A stretch of 27,431 nt of DNA from Halovenus sp. (GTDB lineage Archaea > Halobacteriota > Halobacteria > Halobacteriales > Haloarculaceae), in NCBI GenBank assembly GCA_028275145.1, contig JAQCNG010000309.1:1-27431 (forward strand), given 5' to 3'. The notes beneath the pieces are model-generated. The model saw only the letters and a list, made by a program, of their open reading frames with translations. It was not told the DNA's origin and did no database searches. Positions 1 to 8,894 of the stretch are shown in pieces (positions within the stretch are counted from its first letter, which is position 1; each line of letters starts with the position of its first letter). The position numbers and the translations under genes were made by a program.

Positions 1-1004
1 ATCTCGCTCGCCTTTTTCGAACCTGGCGCGACAATCATCTCCGTCGAGAGGTCGATACTCCGGCCCTCCAGCATCTTCGCGGCCGGCAGGATGTCCTCGT
101 AGGCACCGTTCGTACAGGAGCCGATGATGACCTGGTCGACCTCGGTGCCGGCGGCCTCCCGGACCGGAACGACGTTGTCGGGCATCGACGGCTTCGCGAC
201 GAGCGGCTCCAGTTCGGAGAGGTCGACTGTCAGCGAGTCGTGATAGTCGGCGTCGTCGTCGGGCTGGAGTTCGACAAACTCCTCGCCCCGCCCAACGCGC
301 TCCAGGTACTCCCGGGTTCGCTCGTCAGTCGGGAACAGGCTCGTCGTCGCACCCAGTTCCGTTCCCATGTTCGTGATGGTCATGCGCTCGGGCGCGCTCA
401 GCGTCTCCACACCCGGACCGCTGTACTCGAATATCTTGCCGACACCACCCTTTACCGAGAGCCGGCGGAGCATCTCGAGGATAATATCTTTCGCCGTCGC
501 CCAGCCGGGGAGTTCACCCTCCAGACGGACCTGGACAATCTCGGGCATCTCGATGTAGTAGGCACCGCCGCCCATCGCGACGGCGACGTCGAGTCCGCCC
601 GAACCGATTGCGAGTTCGCCGATACCGCCCGGCGTCGGGGTGTGCGAGTCCGACCCCAGCAGCGTCTTGCCCGGCGCGGCAAAGTTCTCCCGGTGGACGT
701 TGTGACAGATACCGTTACCCGGTCGGGAAAAGTACGCCCCGTAGGTCCCCGCCGCGGAGCGCAGAAACCGGTGGTCGTCGGTGTTCTTGAAGTCGAACTG
801 GTAGGTCTGGTGGTCGCAGTACTGCGCAGCGAGTTCGGACTGGACCTCGTCGAGACCGAGTGCCTCGAACTGGAGCCAGACCAGCGTTCCGGTGGTGTCC
901 TGTGTGAGCACCTGGTCGATCTCGATACCGATCTCCTCGCCGGGCTCGAGGTCACCCTCGACGAGGTGGTCGTCGAGAATCTTCTCGGTGAGTGTCTTTC
1001 CCAT
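1..1004 (-). CDS. acn: Aconitate hydratase, N-terminal part (partial)
   Basis: Aconitase interconverts citrate and isocitrate in the cytoplasmic TCA cycle using a [4Fe-4S] cluster. The 334 codons visible begin MGKTLTEKIL and contain family landmarks: the GSDSHTPTPGG segment (residues 117-127), the GGAYY/EMPE region near 147-155, and GSCTNG (295-300), whose Cys297 is the first cluster-ligand position of the family. The C-terminal part, with the remaining ligands and the swivel domain, lies beyond the left edge, so this is a window truncation and not damage. ATG at 1004-1002 is the start: the family N-terminus begins there and a TATA-like box lies about 30 nt upstream. The protein resembles the archaeal/mitochondrial-type aconitase; homoaconitase/isopropylmalate isomerase relatives are less likely given the TCA-type N-terminal sequence. 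Confidence is high. Confidence 0.93.
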   Translation of the reverse strand, partial: MGKTLTEKILDDHLVEGDLEPGEEIGIEIDQVLTQDTTGTLVWLQFEALGLDEVQSELAAQYCDHQTYQFDFKNTDDHRFLRSAAGTYGAYFSRPGNGICHNVHRENFAAPGKTLLGSDSHTPTPGGIGELAIGSGGLDVAVAMGGGAYYIEMPEIVQVRLEGELPGWATAKDIILEMLRRLSVKGGVGKIFEYSGPGVETLSAPERMTITNMGTELGATTSLFPTDERTREYLERVGRGEEFVELQPDDDADYHDSLTVDLSELEPLVAKPSMPDNVVPVREAAGTEVDQVIIGSCTNGAYEDILPAAKMLEGRSIDLSTEMIVAPGSKKASE

Positions 1005-1030
1005 AGCGGTTCAGTATCGGCCGCCTGAGG

Positions 1031-1040
1031 GGATAAATCA
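1031..1040 (-). promoter_or_regulatory. TATA-like box of the aconitase gene
   Basis: On the minus strand this reads TGATTTATCC, centred about 31 nt upstream of the aconitase ATG. That spacing is typical of haloarchaeal leaderless or near-leaderless transcripts. The call rests on sequence and spacing only. Confidence 0.5.
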
Positions 1041-1104
1041 TGTTATCCGCTCGGGGACAGGTGCGACGAGTCACGGTCCGGAGCCGGTGGGGATACAGTA
1101 CATA

Positions 1105-2457
1105 TCAGGTAGGCTGTATCACTTCGACGGGAACTGGGGTGAAACAGAGCACAGCCAGCACGAAGGTGATGACCCCGAGGGCGATGCGTGGGCGGTCGAG
1201 CGGGCTGTCGTCGACGGGTGTCGCCGGGCCGGCGTAGGCGAGTCCGAGCGCGAACAGCCCCCAGAGGGTCCAGATGAGCACCGAGTCGATGCCACGGAAC
1301 AGAAACAGGTAGCCCGCGAGGCCGAACAGGAGCGCCGGGAAGCTTCGGGCGATGAGTTGCTGTCTCTCGCCGAGGATGGCCCGCAGGATGTGCCCGCCGT
1401 CGAGCTGTCCCACCGGGAGCATGTTCAACAGCGTCACCAGCATCCCGACCCAGCCACCAAAGACAACCGGGTGGACGGGCCCACCGTCGAGTCGGCCGCC
1501 CGTGCCGGTGGCCTGTGCGATGAACTCCAGCAACGGTGGGTAGTTGAAGCGCACGCCACCCTCCTCGGATATCTGCCCGGCGGCGGCCTCCTGTGCCGGC
1601 AGCGGGTCGAGTTGCAGACCAATGACCGTCACGAACACCGTCGCGACCAGCCCCGCGAGCGGCCCGGCCACGCCGATGTCGAACAGCGCCTTGCGGTCGG
1701 GGATGCGCCCCTCCATCTTGATAACCGCGCCCAGTGACCCGATGTACGTCGGTACGGGGATGAAATACGGCAGCGACGCCTGCACGCCGTGATACCGGCT
1801 CAGCACGTAGTGCCCGAGTTCGTGGACACCGAGCACGCCCATGATGGCCACGGTAAAGGGCCAGGCCTCGACCATGCGCCAGGGTGCCTCGAACACCGGA
1901 ATCTGGTACCAGAAGAACGCGCCCGCGAACAGCGTCGAGAGGATGGTCCCGGCGAACAGGCCGACGTTCAGCCAGGGAACCCCCTCGATACCGACCGAGT
2001 GTGGCTCCGCGACCAGCACGTGCTCGCCGCGGGAGATCGGGACGTCTCCGCCGGTGTACCCGCGCTGCAGACTGACATCGTACCCGCGGTCGCGGAACAT
2101 GCCCCAGAGGTCTGCCTCTAGGCGCTTCCGCGAGGCGCGTGGGTCGCCGATGTACAGCACCGTCTCGCCGTCACGGCGCACGTCGTAGACCTCGAACAGC
2201 GAGACGAGCTCCACCGGGTCCGGCGGGTCCTCCGGGTTCCTGCTGGTCGGGCCCCCACGGTCTCCTCCGGCGGAGCCGCCGACCTCTCGGGACGACGTCT
2301 CCCCGGGAGGAACCGAGGCGACCGGCACCTCGTCGCCCGTGGCAGGGTCGCCCTCCGCGGAGCCTGTGGGGTCGTCGTAGCCGTCTCCCGGGGAGTTTGA
2401 CGGCACGTTCCGTGCTGTCTCGTCGGAGGAACTGTCCGTGTCGTCACGGTTACCCAT
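1105..2457 (-). CDS. Site-2 protease-type membrane metalloprotease
   Basis: Predicted intramembrane zinc protease of the S2P (M50) family, which cleaves membrane-anchored substrates such as anti-sigma or regulatory proteins; the substrate here is unknown. The 450-residue protein has the zinc motif HELGH at 212-216 and the second metal motif LDGGH at 352-356 inside an NMLPVGQLDGGH segment. Several hydrophobic segments span about residues 163-450. The first 80 residues are an acidic, Gly/Ser/Pro-rich low-complexity tail, followed by a soluble domain (about 83-160) that precedes the membrane part, as in other haloarchaeal S2P proteins. The open frame extends 27 codons upstream to 2538, but ATG 2457 is preferred because a TATA-like box sits about 29 nt before it and the extension overlaps the end of the neighbouring gene. 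The two genes lie in tandem but this one probably has its own promoter. Confidence 0.9.
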   Translation of the reverse strand: MGNRDDTDSSSDETARNVPSNSPGDGYDDPTGSAEGDPATGDEVPVASVPPGETSSREVGGSAGGDRGGPTSRNPEDPPDPVELVSLFEVYDVRRDGETVLYIGDPRASRKRLEADLWGMFRDRGYDVSLQRGYTGGDVPISRGEHVLVAEPHSVGIEGVPWLNVGLFAGTILSTLFAGAFFWYQIPVFEAPWRMVEAWPFTVAIMGVLGVHELGHYVLSRYHGVQASLPYFIPVPTYIGSLGAVIKMEGRIPDRKALFDIGVAGPLAGLVATVFVTVIGLQLDPLPAQEAAAGQISEEGGVRFNYPPLLEFIAQATGTGGRLDGGPVHPVVFGGWVGMLVTLLNMLPVGQLDGGHILRAILGERQQLIARSFPALLFGLAGYLFLFRGIDSVLIWTLWGLFALGLAYAGPATPVDDSPLDRPRIALGVITFVLAVLCFTPVPVEVIQPT

Positions 2458-2482
2458 CACTGTGATGTACGTTCCGCGGCCG

Positions 2483-2490
2483 AATAAATC
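2483..2490 (-). promoter_or_regulatory. TATA-like box of the S2P gene
   Basis: The minus-strand sequence GATTTATTCG lies about 29 nt upstream of ATG 2457, in the short gap after the amidohydrolase stop. It supports leaderless transcription and the shorter start choice. Confidence 0.5.
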
Positions 2491-2506
2491 CCCTGAGACA
2501 GCGCAG

Positions 2507-4063
2507 TTACGTTCGCTCGTCGTGGACCACGTCGCCACCGACGAGGGTCATCGTGACGTCGATATCGGCGATATCATCGGCCCCCCAGGGCGACTCCTCG
2601 AGCACGACCAGGTCGGCACAGTTTCCGGCGGTGACGGTGCCCATGCGGTCCTCGTCGAACCCTGCACGGGCCGCGCCGTGGGTGTACGCACGCAGTGCCT
2701 CGAACACCGACAGTTCCTGCTGGGGTGCCGGTGCGTCGACAGCCTGTGCGATGCCGAACAGCGGGTCCATCGGCATACAGTCGCTCCCGAAGGCGAGTTC
2801 GACACCGCTGTCTGCGAGCGTCCGGAACCGGTTCGAGTCGCGACGGCGCTCGTCCCCGAGTCGCTCGGCGTACAGCCCATCCGCCCGCGCCCACTTCAGG
2901 AAGTTCGGCTGTGCCGAGACGACCACGTTGCTCGCGGCGAGTCGCTCGACTAGTTCGTCAGTCAGCACCTCGACGTGCTCGATGCGGTGGCGCGCCCCGT
3001 CCGTGTCCTCGTAGGCATCGAGCGTCGCCGCGATTGCCGCGTCACCGATTGCGTGGGTGGTCATCTGGAGACCGGCGTCGTCGACGCGCTCGACCAACAC
3101 CCCGAGTTCCGCCGGCGGAACCACCCACTCGCCTCTGTGCTCGCTCTCGCCGGTTGTGTCGGACTCGTCGGTATCGGCGTACGGCTCGGAGAGACGGGCG
3201 GTGCGGCCGCCGATACTGCCGTCGGTGTAGGTCTTGATAGCCCCCGTGCGTACCCGGTCGCTCCCGTGGCCCGAGCGCAGTCCGGTTTCGAGGACGGCAT
3301 CGAGGTGGTCCGACCAGTAGTTGATGCGCACGCGCAGGTCCAACTCGCCCGCGGCGTCGAGTTCGCGATACACCCGCGGTGCGTGGGAGTTCCGGACCAT
3401 GTCGTGGACGGCGGTGACACCCCGGCGGTTCGCGGTTGCCTGTGCCGCCCGCAGGTACTCGCGTGTCCGCTCCGGGTCTGCGCCGATGGCCGCCCAGACC
3501 GCATCGAGCGCGTCCTCGACGAGCACGCCCGTCTGTTCGCCCCCCTCCCGGCGGACGTCGCGGTCGGGGAACTCGGAGCCGTAGCGGTCGAACACGACGC
3601 TGTTGACAGAGGCGAGATGCAGGTCCTCGCGAAACGCCGCGACCGGTCGGTCCGTGCTCACCGCGTCCAGGTCCGACCGGGTGAGATACCGCGACTCCGC
3701 CCAGGTGCTCTCGTCGTAGGCAAAGCCCAGCACCCAGCCGTCGGTCTCGTCCCGGCGCTCGCGCAGGCGCTCGACACACCCGGCCGGACCGGCCACGTCG
3801 CCCAGGTCAGCCTCGCGGGCGCGTCTGCCGACCATCTCCATGTGGGTGTGTGCGTCGACGAACCCCGGCAGCACCGTCCGGCCGTCGAGGTCGACGACAC
3901 GTGTCTCTGCGCTCTCGAGAAACTCGACCTCGTACGCCGAGTCGACCCTGACGATTCGCCCGTCGCGGACCCCGACCGCCTCGGCGTCGGGCGCTGTCCC
4001 GTCGTGGTTGCGTTCGAGGGTGTGGACCCGTGCGTTCGTGAGAATCAGGTCGGCGGCGGTCAT
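2507..4063 (-). CDS. Amidohydrolase family protein (YtcJ-like, Amidohydro_3)
   Basis: A 518-residue metal-dependent amidohydrolase of the YtcJ/NfdA-like branch. The metal-site motif VDAHTHME follows the N-terminal beta-domain, and later motifs include TYTDGSIGGRTA, TTHAIGDAA, HRIEHVEV and FGSDCMP, which together supply the barrel ligands in this family. The C-terminus (AGNCADLVVLE, then GGDVVHD) is the usual return strand of the beta-sandwich. Members hydrolyse amide bonds of small compounds, but the substrate cannot be told from sequence; cytoplasmic location is expected because no signal peptide is seen. ATG 4063 was chosen because MTAADLILTNARV matches the standard N-terminus and a TATA-like box lies 28 nt upstream; the longer open frame to 5023 runs antisense through the neighbouring HEAT gene and is not real. 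Confidence 0.88.
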   Translation of the reverse strand: MTAADLILTNARVHTLERNHDGTAPDAEAVGVRDGRIVRVDSAYEVEFLESAETRVVDLDGRTVLPGFVDAHTHMEMVGRRAREADLGDVAGPAGCVERLRERRDETDGWVLGFAYDESTWAESRYLTRSDLDAVSTDRPVAAFREDLHLASVNSVVFDRYGSEFPDRDVRREGGEQTGVLVEDALDAVWAAIGADPERTREYLRAAQATANRRGVTAVHDMVRNSHAPRVYRELDAAGELDLRVRINYWSDHLDAVLETGLRSGHGSDRVRTGAIKTYTDGSIGGRTARLSEPYADTDESDTTGESEHRGEWVVPPAELGVLVERVDDAGLQMTTHAIGDAAIAATLDAYEDTDGARHRIEHVEVLTDELVERLAASNVVVSAQPNFLKWARADGLYAERLGDERRRDSNRFRTLADSGVELAFGSDCMPMDPLFGIAQAVDAPAPQQELSVFEALRAYTHGAARAGFDEDRMGTVTAGNCADLVVLEESPWGADDIADIDVTMTLVGGDVVHDERT

Positions 4064-4086
4064 GGCGCAGACATCGGTCGGAATCC

Positions 4087-4095
4087 GAATAACGG
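4087..4095 (-). promoter_or_regulatory. TATA-like box of the amidohydrolase gene
   Basis: Minus-strand CCGTTATTC, centred 28 nt before ATG 4063. Together with the plus-strand box at 4118-4126 it makes the 84-bp gap a compact divergent promoter. Confidence 0.4.
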
Positions 4096-4117
4096 TTTTG
4101 GAGTGCGAAGGAAAACG

Positions 4118-4126
4118 CCTTTTGCC
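4118..4126 (+). promoter_or_regulatory. TATA-like box of the HEAT-repeat gene
   Basis: CCTTTTGCC lies about 26 nt upstream of ATG 4148 and is preceded by a purine-rich BRE-like stretch (CGAAGGAAAACG). The spacing predicts a leaderless mRNA. Confidence 0.45.
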
Positions 4127-4147
4127 GGAACCGCCACAGACAGACGT

Positions 4148-5422
4148 ATGAGCAGCGAGGACCCGGAGACGCCCGACGACAGCGGCGACGAGGGCCCGGA
4201 CGACGGCGAGACCACCGTCCCCCCGGCGGCTTTCGAGGAGCGACTGGACGAGGCCGCCGCCGCAATCGAGGCCGCCGAGACCGAGGCCGCCCTCGACGAC
4301 ACCGGGGCGACGCTGGACGGAATCGAGGCGGACCTCGCGGACGCCACCCTCGCAGCCACCGCCGGGCAGGACGGAGACGGGGACGACCCCGAGACGGCTC
4401 TGCGTGACCGCATCGACGAACTCCGGGAGAGCGTCGAGAGCAAGCGCGGCCCGTACGTCGAGACGGTCATCGACGAACTCGACAGCGCGCGGGAGACCAT
4501 AACCACCACCGAGTGGACCGACGAGGGACTCGGAGACGTCGGGGCCGCCGCCCAGCGGTTCGTCGAGACAGCCGGCGAGACACTCGGCGAGCCGTGTACC
4601 GTCGACACGGGCAACGCCGAGACAATCACCACCGGGCTCTCCGACGTGTCGGCGGTCATCGAGGATGCGGGTCTCCACCCCGACGAGGACGAGGCGGCGA
4701 TTGCGACGCTGCTCTCGGGGGCCGAGAGCCTCACCGACGCACTGGACGACGCGCAGGTGTTCGGTGACCTCGAGATTCGCGAGCAGTTGAGCCGAATGGG
4801 GTTTTACGACGTGCTCACGCCGCGCAACCGAACGGACTTTCCGCCGGAGTGGAACGCAATCAAGCTCTACGAGTCCCGTGGCGAGGCCGAGCCGATTCTG
4901 ACCGCGCTGGAGAAACTCGACTCGGAGTTCATGCAGGACAACATCCTGGACGCGCTGGAGCACTTTGCCCCCGAGGCGGCCTTCGAGGACGTGCAGGCGC
5001 TCGCGAAGCGGCGCAACAAGCAACCGGTCCGGATACTCGGGCGCATCGGGGACGAGCGGGCCTGCGAGATGCTGGAGGGTTTCCTGGGTGGCGGCGATGT
5101 CGAACTCGAGAAGACAGCACTGTGGGCGCTTGGCTGTATCGGCGGTGAGCGGTCGACCGAACCGGTTGCACAGCGACTGGTCGCGGACAGCGCCGAGGTG
5201 CGCTCGGCGGCCGCCCGGTCGCTGGGCCTGCTGGGTGACACGCGGGCAATCGACCCGCTCGCGGACCGCCTCGCCGCCGACGACGACGAGCGCGTCCGGG
5301 CCAGTGCCGCCTGGTCGCTCACCCAGATTGGCACAGCACGGGCGCTCGACGCTGTCGCCGAGTACGCCGACGACCGCTCCTATCTCGTCCAGACAGAGGC
5401 CGAACAGGCGACCGGCGCCTGA
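4148..5422 (+). CDS. HEAT-repeat protein
   Basis: A 424-residue, strongly acidic protein. Residues 1-80 are low complexity and acidic with Ala/Glu-rich helices. The middle (about 85-210) looks helical without a recognised domain. The C-terminal half (about 245-420) is made of alpha-helical HEAT/PBS-lyase-type repeats; units such as ALWALGCIGGERSTEPV, AARSLGLLGDTRAIDPL and AAWSLTQIGTARALDAV are clear. Such repeats form protein-binding scaffolds, and in archaea they often accompany complexes or cofactor-attachment enzymes; no enzymatic motif is visible. The start at ATG 4148 fits the promoter spacing; the longer in-frame extension to 2975 lies antisense to the amidohydrolase. It is convergent with the PhzF-like gene, with only 24 bp between the two stops. 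The partner is unknown. Confidence 0.85.
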   Translation: MSSEDPETPDDSGDEGPDDGETTVPPAAFEERLDEAAAAIEAAETEAALDDTGATLDGIEADLADATLAATAGQDGDGDDPETALRDRIDELRESVESKRGPYVETVIDELDSARETITTTEWTDEGLGDVGAAAQRFVETAGETLGEPCTVDTGNAETITTGLSDVSAVIEDAGLHPDEDEAAIATLLSGAESLTDALDDAQVFGDLEIREQLSRMGFYDVLTPRNRTDFPPEWNAIKLYESRGEAEPILTALEKLDSEFMQDNILDALEHFAPEAAFEDVQALAKRRNKQPVRILGRIGDERACEMLEGFLGGGDVELEKTALWALGCIGGERSTEPVAQRLVADSAEVRSAAARSLGLLGDTRAIDPLADRLAADDDERVRASAAWSLTQIGTARALDAVAEYADDRSYLVQTEAEQATGA

Positions 5423-5446
5423 GTGGGTTCGCCCCCCGGCGTGCCA

Positions 5447-6325
5447 TCACACGAGCGTGCCACTGGCCACGGGCACCACACGACCACCAACCTCGACTGC
5501 GATGTCCTCGCCGGTGTCCTCGGCGGCGAGATGCAGACGCGACGGGCGACCCATCTCGTAGCCCTGTTCGACCCGGGCGTCGACCGAGGCGGAGCCGAGA
5601 TACCCGTGGCGGGCCAGATACGCCGCCAGACAGCCGTTCGCAGAGCCGGTGGCGGGGTCCTCCGGCACCCCGTAGTACGGTGAGAACATCCGCACAGCCA
5701 GGTCGTTGTCGGCCCCGCGCGGGTCCGGACAGACCGCGTGGACGAGTTTCGCCTCGCGTTCGCCGACGAGGCTGTCGTAGGCGTCCCTGTCGAGGTCGAT
5801 TGCGGTCAGCGCCGCCCGGTCGGTCAGCGGCACGATTATCGTCGGGAGTCCCGTCGAGACGACCTGCACCGGCCAGTCGTGGTCGAGTCGGTCGGTGGGG
5901 AGTCCGAGGACAGCGGCGGGCTGGTCACGGGAGAGGGTGTCTCCGAACTCGGGTGACTGCTGGCGCATCCACAGCGTCTCGGCGCCGTCTCTCTCTCGCA
6001 CCCCGACCGGAATCTCGCCGACCTGCAGGGACAGCGCCACCGTGTCGGGGGGTCCGTCGGCGAGTTGCCGGCGGATGACCGACGCGGTCCCGAGCGTGGG
6101 ATGGCCCGCAAAGGGAACCTCCTCGGCGGGTGTGAAGATGCGGACCGGCCACGCGCCGTTCTCGGGTGGGCCGGTGACGAACGTCGTCTCCGAGAAGTCC
6201 ATCTCGGCGGCGATTGCCTGCATCTCCCCGCCCGAGAGGTCGCCCGCGCCGGTGACCACCGCGAGCTGGTTGCCCGCGTACCGCTCCTGTGCGAACACGT
6301 CGACGATGTGGAACTGGTGGGCCAC
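5447..6325 (-). CDS. PhzF family isomerase/epimerase-like protein
   Basis: A 292-residue member of the PhzF/diaminopimelate epimerase-fold family. It carries the family's acidic catalytic position in MDFSETTFV (Glu46), the FAGHPTLGTA motif around residue 75, and DPATGSANGC near the second-domain equivalent site. PhzF itself isomerises a phenazine precursor, but no other phenazine genes are here, so the real substrate is unknown and most relatives are uncharacterised. GTG 6325 is taken as the start: the family N-terminus (HQFHIVDVFA) begins two residues after it and a TATA-like box lies about 26 nt upstream. The open frame continues to an ATG at 6409, but that 28-residue extension does not resemble the family. 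Confidence 0.88.
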   Translation of the reverse strand: MAHQFHIVDVFAQERYAGNQLAVVTGAGDLSGGEMQAIAAEMDFSETTFVTGPPENGAWPVRIFTPAEEVPFAGHPTLGTASVIRRQLADGPPDTVALSLQVGEIPVGVRERDGAETLWMRQQSPEFGDTLSRDQPAAVLGLPTDRLDHDWPVQVVSTGLPTIIVPLTDRAALTAIDLDRDAYDSLVGEREAKLVHAVCPDPRGADNDLAVRMFSPYYGVPEDPATGSANGCLAAYLARHGYLGSASVDARVEQGYEMGRPSRLHLAAEDTGEDIAVEVGGRVVPVASGTLV

Positions 6326-6345
6326 GGTGTGGGTTGTAGCCCGGT

Positions 6346-6357
6346 GGGCAAAAGTGC
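6346..6357 (-). promoter_or_regulatory. TATA-like element of the PhzF-like gene
   Basis: Minus-strand GCACTTTTGCCC is centred about 26 nt from the GTG start at 6325. It supports that start rather than ATG 6409, which would lie upstream of the promoter. Confidence 0.4.
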
Positions 6358-6540
6358 ATCCGCTGGTTCCGCGGGCCTGCGCCCGTCCGGTGGGCTGGCT
6401 CGCCGACACGCGGCTCTGTGGCGGGCGCGTCGGTGTCCCCTCCGTGACCGCGCCGCTCGACTGTCGAACTGTGTCGAGGGGAGAGAGGTGGGATACGCCC
6501 GTCTCGACAGGTTGATGAAACTGCTCGCCTAACCTGTGAC

Positions 6541-8385
6541 ATGGAGCTAGTTCCGGATACGAGCGTCGTCATCGACGGTCGGATATCCGACCGTGTCGAG
6601 GACGGCGAGTTCGCCGGCGCGACCGTGCTGGTGCCGGAGACTGTTGTGAGTGAACTCGAAGGACAGGCAAACAACGGCCGGGAGACCGGATGGGAGGGAC
6701 TCTCCGAGCTACAGCGGTTGCTCGACCTCGAGGAGGCCGGTGACGTGGCGCTCAGTTACATCGGCGAGCGACCGGGCGGACACTCCGGAACCGAGGCCGA
6801 GCGGGAGATGGACCTGGATGCGGTCATCCGGGAGGCCGCCGCCGACCGGGGGGCGACACTCGTGACCAGCGACGAGGTGCAGGCCGAGACCGCACGCGCA
6901 AAAGGAATCGACGTTGTCTCGCTGGAGCCGATCTCCCGCGAGGTGAGCACTCTCGCCATCGAGGAGTTCTTCGACGAGACGACGATGAGTCTCCACCTCA
7001 AGACCGACGTCCAGCCGATGGCAAAGCGCGGTGACGTCGGTGAGATGCGCTACAAGCCAATCGGGGACGAGACCCTCGACCAGAGTACGCTCCGCGAGTA
7101 CGCGGCCGACGTTGTCGAGGGGGCGAGCACACACCCCGACGGGTTCGTCGAACTCGACGAGCCGGGTATGACAATCGTCCAGTTCCGGGAGTACCGCATC
7201 GCGATTGCCCGGCCCCCGTTCAGCGACGGGCTCGAGATAACCGCGGTCCGGCCAATCGTCAAGACCGCGCTGGACGACTACGCACACGCGGACGCGCTCC
7301 GCGACCGGTTGAGCGAGCGCCAGCGTGGCGTGCTCATCGCGGGGTCGCCCGGCGCGGGCAAGTCCACGTTCGCGCAGGCGGTCGCGGAGTACCTGCAGGG
7401 CGAGGGTGTCGTCGTCAAGACGATGGAGAAACCCCGGGACCTGCAGGTCGGACCGGAGATTACCCAGTACACCGAACTGGGTGGGCAGATGGAGAAGACG
7501 GCCGACTCGCTGTTGATGGTCCGGCCGGACTACACCATCTACGACGAGGTCAGAAAGACCGACGACTTCGAGGTGTTCTCGGATATGCGTCTCGCGGGCG
7601 TCGGGATGATCGGTGTCGTCCACGCGACGCGAGCGATCGACTCGCTCCAGCGACTCATCGGGCGGGTCGAACTCGGACTCATCCCGCAGGTCGTCGACAC
7701 CGTCGTGTTCATCGAGGCCGGCGAGGTCACGACGGTGTACGACGTGAGCACGGAGGTCAAACTCCCGGAGGGCCTGCAGGAGGCCGACCTGACGCGGCCG
7801 GTCGTGATGGTCCGGGACTTCGAGACCGGCGAGCCACAGTTCGAGATATACACGTTCAACCGCCAGGTCGTCACTGTCCCGATAAACGACAGCGAGGACT
7901 CGGGCGTCGAGCAGGTCGCGAAACAGGAGATAGAGCGCGAGATTCGCGCAATCGCGCAGGGCCACGTCGAGGTGGAACTCCAGGGGCCAAACACCGCGGT
8001 CGTCTGGGTGGCGGAGCACGACATCTCGGCGGTCATCGGAAAGGGCGGTGGTCGCATCTCCGAGGTGGAACAGCGCCTGGGTATCGACATCGACGTGCGG
8101 ACACACGACGAGCGACCGGACGGCGGCAACACCGGCGGTGGGGCAAGCGGTATCGAAACCGGCGCAGGCGGCAGTCGGACGGTCGCGCCGGAGGTCACCA
8201 GCCAGCACGTCGTCATCCCGGTTGACGGCGCGGGCGGGGAGACCGTCGAAATAGAGGCAGACGGGGAGTACCTGTTCACCGCGACTGTCTCCCGGGGTGG
8301 CGAGATTCAGGTCTCCCGGGGCAGTGCAATCGCCGAGGAACTCGAGAAGGCAATCGACCACGGCCGCGCAATCACGGTTTCCTGA
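6541..8385 (+). CDS. PIN domain - PilT-like ATPase - KH domain protein
   Basis: A 614-residue archaeal three-domain protein. An N-terminal PIN domain (about 1-135) has the ribonuclease acidic residues Asp6 (PDTSVVIDG), Glu38 region (VSELEGQ) and Asp111 (VTSDEVQA). A PilT/VirB11-type ATPase follows, with Walker A GSPGAGKST at 268-276 and a Walker B-like YTIYDEVRK near 331-339. Near the C-terminus a KH motif VIGKGGGRI (498-506) indicates RNA binding, then a Gly-rich linker and a small beta-rich tail. The combination suggests an ATP-driven, RNA-binding nuclease, cytoplasmic and probably hexameric; its RNA target is not known. Its TGA overlaps the ATG of the archease gene by one base, implying translational coupling. 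Upstream, 6410-6540 shows only a weak TATA-like stretch (GTTGATGAAA, 6511-6520). Confidence 0.93.
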   Translation: MELVPDTSVVIDGRISDRVEDGEFAGATVLVPETVVSELEGQANNGRETGWEGLSELQRLLDLEEAGDVALSYIGERPGGHSGTEAEREMDLDAVIREAAADRGATLVTSDEVQAETARAKGIDVVSLEPISREVSTLAIEEFFDETTMSLHLKTDVQPMAKRGDVGEMRYKPIGDETLDQSTLREYAADVVEGASTHPDGFVELDEPGMTIVQFREYRIAIARPPFSDGLEITAVRPIVKTALDDYAHADALRDRLSERQRGVLIAGSPGAGKSTFAQAVAEYLQGEGVVVKTMEKPRDLQVGPEITQYTELGGQMEKTADSLLMVRPDYTIYDEVRKTDDFEVFSDMRLAGVGMIGVVHATRAIDSLQRLIGRVELGLIPQVVDTVVFIEAGEVTTVYDVSTEVKLPEGLQEADLTRPVVMVRDFETGEPQFEIYTFNRQVVTVPINDSEDSGVEQVAKQEIEREIRAIAQGHVEVELQGPNTAVVWVAEHDISAVIGKGGGRISEVEQRLGIDIDVRTHDERPDGGNTGGGASGIETGAGGSRTVAPEVTSQHVVIPVDGAGGETVEIEADGEYLFTATVSRGGEIQVSRGSAIAEELEKAIDHGRAITVS

Positions 8386-8843
8386 TGGGCTACGAACTCC
8401 GCCAGCACACGGCCGACGTGGCGGTGGAGGCCACCGGTGAGGGTCTCGGCGCGACGTTCGGTGCTGTCGCGGACGGGATGGCCGCCGCGATGTGCGCCGA
8501 CTGGCCCGATGCCGGCGACCGCCACGAGATTACCGTGACCGCAGAGTCCCGCGAGGCCCTGCTGTTCGACTACCTCGACGAACTCATCTACGAGCGCGAC
8601 ATCCGGTCGGTACTGCCGGTCGACAACGCCGGCCGTGTCGGGCGTGCGCCCGTGCCGGCAACCCCGGAGAGTGTGGGCAACCGGGTGGAGGGCGACGGGG
8701 CGCGCTGGCGGGTCGACGGGGAGTACCGGGGTGTCCCGCTCGACCGGGTCGACGCCCGGGACCTGAAGGCGGTCACCTACTCGGAGATGGCAGTTGAGGA
8801 GACAGCCGACGGCTGGCGGGCGTACGTCGTCTTCGACGTGTGA
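8385..8843 (+). CDS. Archease (tRNA ligase cofactor)
   Basis: A 152-residue archease, the small protein that activates the RtcB tRNA-splicing ligase by helping its guanylation cycle. The sequence shows the family opening YELRQHTADVAVEATG, with the acidic HTAD metal-site residues, the LLFDYLDELIYERD segment, and the C-terminal KAVTYSEMAVEE. Length fits the family. The start overlaps the stop of the PIN-ATPase-KH gene (TGATG), so the two are probably co-translated. No rtcB is present in the window. The gene ends 51 bp before the convergent VWA gene. Confidence 0.92.
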   Translation: MGYELRQHTADVAVEATGEGLGATFGAVADGMAAAMCADWPDAGDRHEITVTAESREALLFDYLDELIYERDIRSVLPVDNAGRVGRAPVPATPESVGNRVEGDGARWRVDGEYRGVPLDRVDARDLKAVTYSEMAVEETADGWRAYVVFDV

Positions 8844-8894
8844 TGGCGAGCGGCGGTCCGACGGTTCAGTCGCGGTTGAACGCGAACACGAGCC

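Noticed and set aside
6709..8361. Long minus-strand open frame (550 residues) over the PIN-ATPase-KH gene
   Set aside because: It is the antisense shadow of a clearly conserved gene; high-GC codons leave stop-free complementary frames. It shows no domain.
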